Origin: a virus
IMG/VR virus record: IMGVR_UViG_3300032241_000649
Span: 1-64,000 of that record
Strand: one strand, 5' to 3'
DNA: 64,000 nucleotides
Shown: positions 55,006 to 62,361 of the stretch, piece by piece
How positions within the stretch are numbered: the first letter of the stretch is position 1
How the letters are laid out: the number at the start of each line of letters is the position of its first letter
The notes under the pieces: model-generated
Seen by the model: only the letters and a program-made list of their open reading frames with translations
Databases searched by the model: none
Told to the model about the DNA's origin: nothing
Made by a program: the position numbers and the translations under genes

Positions 55006-56559
55006 CTAGACCGAAACGTTCTCTAAAAAAGCCCTAAGTGTGCCCACAGTTAGATTAACTCCACCTGCGTCGTTGATACCTTCACCATCAATGATGGCAT
55101 TGGCTACGGACATCTTTTGTACCAACATAGCATGCTGGCGCTCTTCAATGGAACCCTCCATTATAAAGTCCTGAATGACTATAGAAGGCCACGTCGAAGA
55201 TGCTCTACGAATTCTGCCATTACGTTGGAGAGCCAGTCCAGCATTCCACGGAAGATCGTAATTAATAAGTAGGTTAGCCTGAGGCAGATCCACGCCATAG
55301 CCACCGGCATCACTAGAAACAAGTATGCGACAATCTGGATCGGTTTGGAACCAAACCTTCGATTCTTCTTTTTGTTTTGCATCCATTTCTCCTGTGTACT
55401 TTGCTGACATATAGCCTAGATGTTCCATGATCAACCAAACCATATGTACATAGCTGGTAAAGATAACAACTTTGTTCTCATCGTTTTGATCTAAAAACTC
55501 ATCTACGTAAGTTTTAAGGGCAGATAATTTAGGGTGTTTAGAAAGCTTTTCCAATAGACCACGCTCTTCTAACTCACCAACATATCCGGAGCTAGTGGTG
55601 GAATGCATAAGCAATTCTGGATGGTCTGACAGCATACGTAAAGCAGTTAGCTTTGACATAACTTTACCTTTAAGGGCGTCCATACCATCGCCACTACTTT
55701 CTCCGGTGTAATGAGAGAACAGGTCAAAAGAAGAACCATAGGAGTCTACAGCCTCATCTAAATCACCCAAAAGCTCTCTAGCTACTTGGTTATAAAGCTT
55801 AGCGCCAGCACTATCAAACTCTATTAGAATAGGCTCAGCAAAGATAGTATCTGGTAGATAAGGGGCTACATCCGGATCTTGTTGGCGCTTACGTACTGAT
55901 GCAGTAGCCATTGTCTTAGTTAATGTAGATAGATTACGGTAACGCTCTACCCCGCCAAATTGATTACGAACGATAAAAGTTTTATCAAATAAGTCAAAGC
56001 GACCAAGGACCTTACCATCTACAAACTGCATAATGCTGTATAGCTCTTCGGGTTTACCATTCTCAATAGGAGTGCCAGTTAGAGCAAACTTTACGTCACT
56101 CTTTAAATCTTTAACATGCTTAGAACGTTTAGAACGAAAAGATTTTATAGCTGTGGCTTCGTCACAGATGACGAATCCACGGGAGAGTTTTGATACCCAT
56201 TCCCAGTCATTAACAGCTTGCTCATAGTTGATAATAACGTAGTCAACTTGGGAGTGTCCCCAATCGAGAGCCTCAATATATTGTTCTTCTCTTTGTTTCT
56301 TTGTTCCATCAATAACCATAGGGAATGCGGATCCATCAGTAAACCTCTTAATCTGTTCAGCCCACTGATATTTCAATGAGGATAGGCAGATTACGATACC
56401 AGGTTCTTTGATTTCTTCAAGGTCTTTTAACTGCTCAATAGCAGCAATAGTAAGAACAGTTTTACCCAGGCCAAGGTCGTAGGCCACAAGCATCTTCTTG
56501 CGGGCTACCATAGCCTCTACGGCCTCAACCTGATATGGTAAAAGTGTTCCTGTAAACAT
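55006..56559 (-). CDS. SNF2-family helicase
   Basis: A 517-residue SF2 ATPase: motif I DLGLGKT (28-34), motif II DEAT (133-136), LTGTPIENG (motif III), SSDAGGYGVDLPQAN (motif V) and QRNGRIRRASS (motif VI). Lacks the extra nuclease domains. Phage SNF2 proteins may remodel DNA or replication forks. Its start overlaps the stop of the dNMP kinase. Confidence 0.9.
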   Translation of the reverse strand: MFTGTLLPYQVEAVEAMVARKKMLVAYDLGLGKTVLTIAAIEQLKDLEEIKEPGIVICLSSLKYQWAEQIKRFTDGSAFPMVIDGTKKQREEQYIEALDWGHSQVDYVIINYEQAVNDWEWVSKLSRGFVICDEATAIKSFRSKRSKHVKDLKSDVKFALTGTPIENGKPEELYSIMQFVDGKVLGRFDLFDKTFIVRNQFGGVERYRNLSTLTKTMATASVRKRQQDPDVAPYLPDTIFAEPILIEFDSAGAKLYNQVARELLGDLDEAVDSYGSSFDLFSHYTGESSGDGMDALKGKVMSKLTALRMLSDHPELLMHSTTSSGYVGELEERGLLEKLSKHPKLSALKTYVDEFLDQNDENKVVIFTSYVHMVWLIMEHLGYMSAKYTGEMDAKQKEESKVWFQTDPDCRILVSSDAGGYGVDLPQANLLINYDLPWNAGLALQRNGRIRRASSTWPSIVIQDFIMEGSIEERQHAMLVQKMSVANAIIDGEGINDAGGVNLTVGTLRAFLENVSV

Positions 56560-57089
56560 TAAACACTAGCCATTAACGTAGTCTTTACTGCAAACTTTAA
56601 ATCTTCTATAGTGGAGTTATTATGGATATAGGAATCAAACTCCCAGTTATCTAGGTCATGTTCTGAGACATGCTCATTAACTGGGCCTATGCCTTGACGC
56701 TCAACACGCCAAATATGTCCCCCGGATTGTTTAATCATTACTGCTTCATTTTGGAAACGAACATCAGTGATAACATACTGCTTGCCTACCTCATTCATTT
56801 TACGAAGTGCAGCAATGACCCAAAGGTCTTCATCAATGTGCTTACGAGCAGCAACGCCTGTAGCCTGTAAAAGGCGACGAACTTCAGGTTTCTTTTTAGC
56901 TATTTCCCAGTTAAACTCATCTACAACAGAAGTTAAATGAATCCCATTTTCTAGGATAGGGTTTAATTCTAATAAGAATTCTCTAATAGGGTCAGCAAAA
57001 GCAACCCGTTCAAATCCACGCTCATTTACTAAGTACTCAGCAACGGTATCTTTACCGGACTGTGCGTATCCTGATAGACCAATAATCAT
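56559..57089 (-). CDS. Deoxynucleoside monophosphate kinase
   Basis: A 176-residue P-loop kinase: GYAQSGKDT (7-15), ADPIREFLL, and KQYVITDVRFQNEA before a basic-aromatic segment, the pattern of phage dNMP kinases that phosphorylate several dNMPs. It feeds dNTP synthesis downstream of the class II reductase. Overlaps the primase gene by 4 nt. Confidence 0.85.
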   Translation of the reverse strand: MIIGLSGYAQSGKDTVAEYLVNERGFERVAFADPIREFLLELNPILENGIHLTSVVDEFNWEIAKKKPEVRRLLQATGVAARKHIDEDLWVIAALRKMNEVGKQYVITDVRFQNEAVMIKQSGGHIWRVERQGIGPVNEHVSEHDLDNWEFDSYIHNNSTIEDLKFAVKTTLMASV

Positions 57090-58060
57090 TTAAATGCCCT
57101 CTCTCCAAACACTGAATGCTTAGCTTTTAAGACTCCTTCTCGAATCTCATGCTCTGGCATATCTCCGATATCTTTGTACTCGCTATCCCCATAGTTAAAG
57201 AAGTAACATTCTAAACCTTTGGCTCGACCGTACGCTAACATATCCTGTGAAGCTTTTAACCCCGCATTATCTATTCTAGCATTATCGAAAGCAATAATCA
57301 ACTTTTCAGCTGTTCTCATAAGGTTACGTTGGACATCGCTTACTGAAGCACCGAACGTTGACACGCCGCCTTCTACTCCCAATGATGATAGACGTACGAC
57401 GTCTAACGGAGACTCCACTATAATCATAGAGCCGCCCTTCCATACATCTAAGCCAAACAAAGTCTTTGACTTCTCTACACCAGCGGGACGGTTTCTAAAG
57501 TAACGATTAGTCTGACCCTTTTCTTGCCAACCAAGTAAAGAGTTATTCTCTGGATTTCTGATGGGAGTAATCCACGCCTTCTGACGAATATCCCACTTAA
57601 CTCCATGCATTACACAGCCCTCTACCGTAAGGTTACGAGCCTCCAGAGCCCACTGTGGGGGGATAGATTCAAATACTGCTAATCTAGCCTCACTCATTTC
57701 TAAAAGACGCTGTACGGGAACGTAGGACTCTTTTGCCTCATTAAGCTGCTTTGCTAATAACTCAAAGTTAATCTCAATATTGCTACGAAGCCATTCCTTT
57801 GCAGCGTCAAAATCAAGACGATCCCATTGAGTGTTGAAGTCCTTAACTTCAGCAACCAATGTAAGAAGCGTGCCTTTATATCCACATGAAAAACAGTGGT
57901 GCACGCCTGTCTCGGTATTGATAGACCAAGAAGGATTTGAGTCTGGTTTGCCGGTGCGCTCTAGGTGCATAGGACACAACCCAGTTAGCTCATCCCGTCT
58001 TTGGTCTACTTCAATACCAAGACGAAGCAATGCGCTCTCTACATCGCCCTCACGATACAT
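57086..58060 (-). CDS. dnaG: DNA primase (zinc finger plus TOPRIM)
   Basis: A 324-residue primase. CHC2-type zinc finger C29, H32, C56, C59 (CPMH...CFSC), then a primase core with a TOPRIM strand (SMIIVESPLDVVRLSSLGVE) and LIIAFDNARIDNAG carrying the acidic metal site. It lacks the C-terminal helicase-binding domain of DnaG, so it is a short phage form. It works with the DnaB-like helicase encoded upstream. Confidence 0.9.
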   Translation of the reverse strand: MYREGDVESALLRLGIEVDQRRDELTGLCPMHLERTGKPDSNPSWSINTETGVHHCFSCGYKGTLLTLVAEVKDFNTQWDRLDFDAAKEWLRSNIEINFELLAKQLNEAKESYVPVQRLLEMSEARLAVFESIPPQWALEARNLTVEGCVMHGVKWDIRQKAWITPIRNPENNSLLGWQEKGQTNRYFRNRPAGVEKSKTLFGLDVWKGGSMIIVESPLDVVRLSSLGVEGGVSTFGASVSDVQRNLMRTAEKLIIAFDNARIDNAGLKASQDMLAYGRAKGLECYFFNYGDSEYKDIGDMPEHEIREGVLKAKHSVFGERAFK

Positions 58061-58242
58061 TAGTCCTCCAGTGCTATGTTAACTCCTGGCATTGGCGCTG
58101 AAGCTATAGTTCCGCACTCAATGCATTCCATTGTTTCAAAATATGCAGCAATGCTGCCTTCTTCATCAAAACTTACCATAAGGCGCCAGACATAACATCC
58201 GCATGGACACACCAGTGTAGGAATGTCCCCGCGAATATCCAT
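58060..58242 (-). CDS. Small zinc-ribbon protein
   Basis: A 60-residue protein with CPCGC and ECIECG, a four-to-five-Cys ribbon. Coupled to the primase gene. Unknown function. Confidence 0.6.
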   Translation of the reverse strand: MDIRGDIPTLVCPCGCYVWRLMVSFDEEGSIAAYFETMECIECGTIASAPMPGVNIALED

Positions 58243-58262
58243 AGCCTGGGTGTAATCTGGCT

Positions 58263-58532
58263 TTACTTCGTGGATAGGCTTAATTTTCTTAACCGCTTTC
58301 TTTCTAGTGGTGTTGTGCCTCCCCAGATACCTTCTAGGTCAGGATCTTGCATAGAGTAATCTAAACAAGCCTTTTGCATCCAACAATCACCGCAGATACT
58401 TTTAGCCTCATCAATAACTTCTCTATTTTTGTATGTGTAGTCTTCAGGAAAGAAAATCTCTGGATCTGAATCTACACATAGCTGAGTACCATCAAAAGGC
58501 GAGAGTTGTACCAAAGGTTCCATATTCTTCAA
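58263..58532 (-). CDS. WhiB-family Fe-S protein, copy 3
   Basis: An 89-residue protein with C19, C47, C50 and C56 (QLCVDSDPEIFF; ICGDCWMQKAC) and GGTTPLER (71-78), a standard Wbl core with a basic end (ERKRLRKL). It starts at TTG 58532 with an AAGG site 5 nt upstream; an in-frame ATG at 58523 is an alternative. Overlaps the DnaB gene by 41 nt, an unusual place for a regulator, within the replication operon. Confidence 0.88.
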   Translation of the reverse strand: MKNMEPLVQLSPFDGTQLCVDSDPEIFFPEDYTYKNREVIDEAKSICGDCWMQKACLDYSMQDPDLEGIWGGTTPLERKRLRKLSLSTK

Positions 58533-59727
58533 AGCGGCCTTCCTCCCAATCCCATAGTAAATCTGTGCTTCCCTTGCCGGAGATACGGCTTTCTACGATA
58601 GATAATTGACGGGAACTATCATCCTCTTCATCTTGTCTCTGCAAGGCAAGGATCATGTCTGAGTCTTGAGCAAAAGAGGATGTGTAACCAATAGAATCAG
58701 AAGTTACTTTTCCCCCACGCATTTTAGAGCGTAGAGACTGAGTACTAACTACTACGGGTAAGTCATAACGCTGCGCGGTACGCTTTAAGCTACGAGTAAG
58801 GCTTCTTAATGCACGCTCTGTTTCTGTCTCACCGGTTGCCTCATCATGCATAAGATAGACACCATCTACAAATACAATATCCGGCTCAAACTTTTCAATC
58901 TTTGCTGACAACCCTGAAACTGTACGGGAAGAGATAGCGTCTGGCATAATAAAATCCGTGCGCTCAGTGTTAAGATGAGATAGTAAACGCTTCTCTTCAT
59001 CTAGATGCAAAGCACCACGAATATGACGAGCATGTGAAATGTGTGCACGCATAGCATCATAACGAGTCTTCATTTCACGTGCTGTCATTTCAAATGATTG
59101 AAACAATACTTTTAGATTTTCATCCTGTGCACGAATAGCCATCTGCATAGCAAGAACTGACTTACCAGTCTTAGGAGGGGCAATGATTGTCCAAAGCTGT
59201 TGCTTCATAACTCCAGCGGTGATATCATCAATGGTTTTAAAACCAGTTGAGATACCAAGCAAACCGTTAGGACGAGTCTTGATCGCAAGGTACTCATCGT
59301 AACGAGCTAACGCATCTTTGCTAAGGTTTTCATCCTCGGACTCTGTACGCGCCTCATCATGGATTGCGGACAAGCCGCGCCCCATCTCAGCAATAGCCTC
59401 ATCATGTTGACCCTCTGCAATATACTCAGCAGCTACTTGAACAACCTCAATAGCTTTTTGTCTACGACGGTACTCAGCTAGCTGGTCAATCAAATACTCA
59501 ATAGAATCTTCAACTGCAAGTAAACGATACATAGGAAAGTTATCCTTGACCGTAACCGCACTAGGTACTTCTTTATATTTAGTCCAATGTCCTAGTATAA
59601 ACTTCCACATTGCACGGTTCTCATCTACGTAGAACCAGTCCTCGTTAACGCCTGCTTCAAGGGCAGGAGTCAATTCTCGAGTTCTAATAGCACGAGATAT
59701 TAACCGTTCTTCGTTATCTGCTGCCAT
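58492..59727 (-). CDS. dnaB: DnaB-like replicative helicase
   Basis: A 411-residue hexameric helicase. The N-terminal DnaB-N-like region covers residues 1-~120; the RecA-type core has Walker A PPKTGKS (184-190) in APPKTGKSVLAMQ and FEPDIVFVDGVYLMHD as Walker B. QSFEMTAREMKTR and RSLTRSLKRTAQRYDLPVVV correspond to family motifs. Unwinds DNA at the fork with the neighbouring primase and DnaC-like loader. Confidence 0.9.
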   Translation of the reverse strand: MAADNEERLISRAIRTRELTPALEAGVNEDWFYVDENRAMWKFILGHWTKYKEVPSAVTVKDNFPMYRLLAVEDSIEYLIDQLAEYRRRQKAIEVVQVAAEYIAEGQHDEAIAEMGRGLSAIHDEARTESEDENLSKDALARYDEYLAIKTRPNGLLGISTGFKTIDDITAGVMKQQLWTIIAPPKTGKSVLAMQMAIRAQDENLKVLFQSFEMTAREMKTRYDAMRAHISHARHIRGALHLDEEKRLLSHLNTERTDFIMPDAISSRTVSGLSAKIEKFEPDIVFVDGVYLMHDEATGETETERALRSLTRSLKRTAQRYDLPVVVSTQSLRSKMRGGKVTSDSIGYTSSFAQDSDMILALQRQDEEDDSSRQLSIVESRISGKGSTDLLWDWEEGRFEEYGTFGTTLAF

Positions 59728-60133
59728 TGTTTAGCGCCTCCACATCTAAATACCAATGCCCATACCGTAATGCACGATCGGGTACATCAATTACATTTCT
59801 TACTTCTGGCCTGTAAGGTAATTCCGCTACAAGATCAGCCACCACATAATAAGAAGTGGCATAGCTAAAAGGGTTTGTACCAAGATTATGCAAGTCCTCA
59901 AGGATGTTATCCATTTCTGTCTGAGAAATACCAAAGCCGACTAGCTCTAACGTATACCCAAACTTTTCAGCAAATCTCCAAAACATAGCAAGGGATAACC
60001 GGCTATAGGTAGTTTGAGTTTTAGGGACCCCAATTCCCAAAACCTTAGTTACTACTGTCTCCCTCTTTAAAATGCAATCTAAAGCTACTAGAATGCGAGG
60101 AGGGACTTCATTTGAAATATCGCCCCCGCGCAT
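59714..60133 (-). CDS. Hypothetical protein between dnaB and its loader
   Basis: A 139-residue alpha/beta protein with ILVALDCILKRETVVTKVLG and a C-terminal RPEVRNVIDVPDRALRYGHW. Overlaps dnaB by 14 nt. No family recognised; conserved position suggests a replisome accessory. Confidence 0.55.
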   Translation of the reverse strand: MRGGDISNEVPPRILVALDCILKRETVVTKVLGIGVPKTQTTYSRLSLAMFWRFAEKFGYTLELVGFGISQTEMDNILEDLHNLGTNPFSYATSYYVVADLVAELPYRPEVRNVIDVPDRALRYGHWYLDVEALNNGSR

Positions 60134-60135
60134 AT

Positions 60136-60432
60136 TTACAAAGCTTCGATCTTGCCGTACTTGACCAAAAAGTTTCTAAAAGCTTTGGGATCTAGACTTA
60201 AGGCAGAAGCCATATCTAAGTCAGCAGATTTAGAAACCTCAACAGGATAAATTCCACCGTTAAGATCCATGCGCTTATTGACAAACGCAGTGTGCTTACA
60301 TGCTCCGCGCATGCTTGCGCCATCGCAGGTACAACGAAGCTTTTGAGTATCTAGATTGATCTCAACTTCGTGGACCCCATTTGCAGAAAGAAATAGCTGC
60401 GTTGTTTGCCAAGTCATTGTTTTCTCTTTCAT
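60136..60432 (-). CDS. SWIM-type zinc-finger protein
   Basis: A 98-residue protein with CTCDGASMRGACKH (about residues 34-47), the CxC...CxH pattern of SWIM zinc fingers, between a strand-rich start and a helical end. SWIM fingers often bind DNA or proteins in recombination and helicase complexes. Coupled by TAATG to the loader gene; MTWQTTQL is an alternative start. Confidence 0.7.
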   Translation of the reverse strand: MKEKTMTWQTTQLFLSANGVHEVEINLDTQKLRCTCDGASMRGACKHTAFVNKRMDLNGGIYPVEVSKSADLDMASALSLDPKAFRNFLVKYGKIEAL

Positions 60433-61109
60433 TATCCTCGACGGTCCCCTTCACTAGACGATACTACAACTGGAATAAAGGCTTCGTTCACGAAACTACC
60501 CATGGGTTCCCCGTAAACCTTGCCCCAATCTTGTTTTGGTACATTTGTTGTAACAATAGTTGGCAACCCCGCATTGAAACGAGATCGCAATAACGCATCA
60601 AACTGGTTCTCTGACCAGCCTGACGATGTTCTATACTCTTTGCCCAGATCATCTAGGATAAATACCTGTGTGTTATCTATAGTACCAAGGTCACCCCGTA
60701 TGCTGTCCAATCTAAAGCCGATATCGTGGACATCATCGTTTTCCTCATCCCATTTCTTCTGCTGAAGACGCAAATATTTGGGATAATCCATGAACCGTCC
60801 AAGATGCCGTGGCAGTACACCTGTGGCATCCGCTGGGATACCCCTAATCAGGCTCTGGAGGGCCGTAGAAGCCATTGTAGTCTTACCTTGACCTGGAGTA
60901 CCCACCAGCAGTAATCCAACCCCGCAGGAAGGCTTTCCAACCGCTTGGATAACATCGCCATCTATGACTTTCTTTACCCAACCCTTGACAATCTCCAAAG
61001 CTGGTGATGGGTCAAGATCTGAGAACTCCATTCCGACAGTTTTCATTGGAAGACCAGCGTTCATGATCTGCGCTCTACGGCTAGGCTGTAAGCTTTTGAT
61101 ATCGTACAT
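60432..61109 (-). CDS. DnaC-like helicase loader (AAA+)
   Basis: A 225-residue AAA+ ATPase: Walker A GTPGQGKT (70-77), Walker B VFILDDLG (about 149-156), sensor-like TIVTTNV and the FDALLRSRFNAGLP segment. The DnaC/IstB family layout. It would load DnaB at the origin or fork. Overlaps the following initiator candidate by 1 nt. Confidence 0.85.
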   Translation of the reverse strand: MYDIKSLQPSRRAQIMNAGLPMKTVGMEFSDLDPSPALEIVKGWVKKVIDGDVIQAVGKPSCGVGLLLVGTPGQGKTTMASTALQSLIRGIPADATGVLPRHLGRFMDYPKYLRLQQKKWDEENDDVHDIGFRLDSIRGDLGTIDNTQVFILDDLGKEYRTSSGWSENQFDALLRSRFNAGLPTIVTTNVPKQDWGKVYGEPMGSFVNEAFIPVVVSSSEGDRRG

Positions 61110-62053
61110 TACTCGCCTCTCAGTAGTTTTAACATCTTCTCTTGGTGTGCTAGGAAATCTTCATCTTCGTAAACAACTGGCTTCTTGGTAACAACCCCGT
61201 GAACTGTTAGGTAGTAACCGAAGAACCGCTGATAAAGCGGCTTACCGATTCCTAAATCGTTTAGCATGCGTGGATCTGCAAAGAACATGCGCATTGCTGC
61301 TAGGATAACTACGCGTTCTGTACCAAGACTGACCTGCTTGTTAATCCAACCAGCCATACGAACCTGGTTAACTTGGCCGGGCACCCCTGAAGCTTTATCG
61401 TCAACCATAGCGTAGAACTCTGCAATGAGATCTGTGGTAGTCCAGTTTTCTTCTGGAATCTCTTTGCGATTGCGTCCAGCATGCTCTGACTTAGTCTGGC
61501 GCTTGTACTTAGCGTTAAGCTTTTTCTGACGATCTTCAAGTTTGCCGACGGCGCCAGCATCTGCGTCCTCAGTAAACCCACGCTTCTTAGGAGCCTCTTC
61601 TTCTCCATCAAGATTCCATGCCATTGCTTCTCCTTCTTCCCGAGCTTGCTCGGGTATAGATACAGTTACGTTAGTAACTGTATCTATATGCTTGCTACTA
61701 ACTGTTAAGTCACTAGTACTAGTACTAGTATTGATAGAGGTATCTCTATAGACATACATATGCCCTGATTTCCAGGGCGCGGTATTTACCCCGGCTTCTG
61801 ATAGCATGTTGACTGCCTGCTCGGTAAATTTGAGCTGGTGGACCCAGCGACCATTGACATTTGTGCGGACAGCACGAACGTACTTGAAGGTTTTTAGCTC
61901 ATTCAAGGCGTTAACAAGGGCATCTCTGCCCTCGGGAAATTCTTTACTTGCCCACAGCTCATCTGCGGACATGAGTCTTCCCTTTTCAAGGAAATAATAG
62001 AACAGTGATCTTGCACGTAATGATAGACCTGGATTAACAATTGGTTTTAACAT
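61109..62053 (-). CDS. Winged-helix replication initiator/organizer candidate
   Basis: A 314-residue protein starting MLKPIVNPGLSLRARSLFYY at ATG 62053 behind a GAGGGGGG site. The N-terminal ~85 residues look like a winged helix (GRLMSADELWASKEFPEGRD, then LNELKTFKYVRAVRT). A long variable Thr/Ser/Lys/Glu-rich linker follows (about 95-205), then a helical C-terminal domain (TTDLIAEFYAMVDDKASGVP...). Such wHTH-plus-loader pairs are typical phage replication initiators. The linker's DNA (61640-61760) could hold an origin, but no clear iterons were found. Confidence 0.65.
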   Translation of the reverse strand: MLKPIVNPGLSLRARSLFYYFLEKGRLMSADELWASKEFPEGRDALVNALNELKTFKYVRAVRTNVNGRWVHQLKFTEQAVNMLSEAGVNTAPWKSGHMYVYRDTSINTSTSTSDLTVSSKHIDTVTNVTVSIPEQAREEGEAMAWNLDGEEEAPKKRGFTEDADAGAVGKLEDRQKKLNAKYKRQTKSEHAGRNRKEIPEENWTTTDLIAEFYAMVDDKASGVPGQVNQVRMAGWINKQVSLGTERVVILAAMRMFFADPRMLNDLGIGKPLYQRFFGYYLTVHGVVTKKPVVYEDEDFLAHQEKMLKLLRGE

Positions 62054-62075
62054 AAAACCCCCCTCTAGTTCTATA

Positions 62076-62360
62076 TTAGCGTATGTCAACCCTTCTTGGC
62101 AAATCCTGAATATCTCTACGCGTAGCACCCGCAAAAATTTGGTCTACAAGAAGAGAAACAGTAAGTCCTATAAAAGTTGAAGCACAGGCATAGACCAGCA
62201 AGTACAACCATTTGACTTCTAGATTTATAAGTGCTAAGGTTGCCAACACAAACGCAAGTAACCCCCGCCATTTTCCTAATGGAATGAGGAGGCTATCTAC
62301 GGCTGTTAGTATAAATGCAGTTGCTAGTGACGCTATAAGTATTATGCCCATACTTGCCAT
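62076..62360 (-). CDS. Small membrane protein
   Basis: A 94-residue protein starting MASMGIILIASLATAFIL at ATG 62360, 1 nt after the tail gene stop; an earlier in-frame ATG at 62429 would overlap that gene. Three hydrophobic helices and an Arg/Asp-rich C-terminus (GATRRDIQDLPRRVDIR). Carries an outlying copy of the 12-mer (62243-62254) on the plus strand. Confidence 0.6.
   Translation of the reverse strand: MASMGIILIASLATAFILTAVDSLLIPLGKWRGLLAFVLATLALINLEVKWLYLLVYACASTFIGLTVSLLVDQIFAGATRRDIQDLPRRVDIR
62243..62254 (+). repeat. Outlying 12-mer CCAACACAAACG
   Basis: 11 of 12 bases match the dispersed repeat of the plus block; isolated copy, here antisense within a coding region. Confidence 0.55.
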
Positions 62361-62361
62361 T

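Noticed and set aside
61640-61760. Replication origin iterons in the initiator linker
   Set aside because: Short repeats of ACTAGT and GTTACTAAC type are visible, but they are too few and irregular to call an origin.
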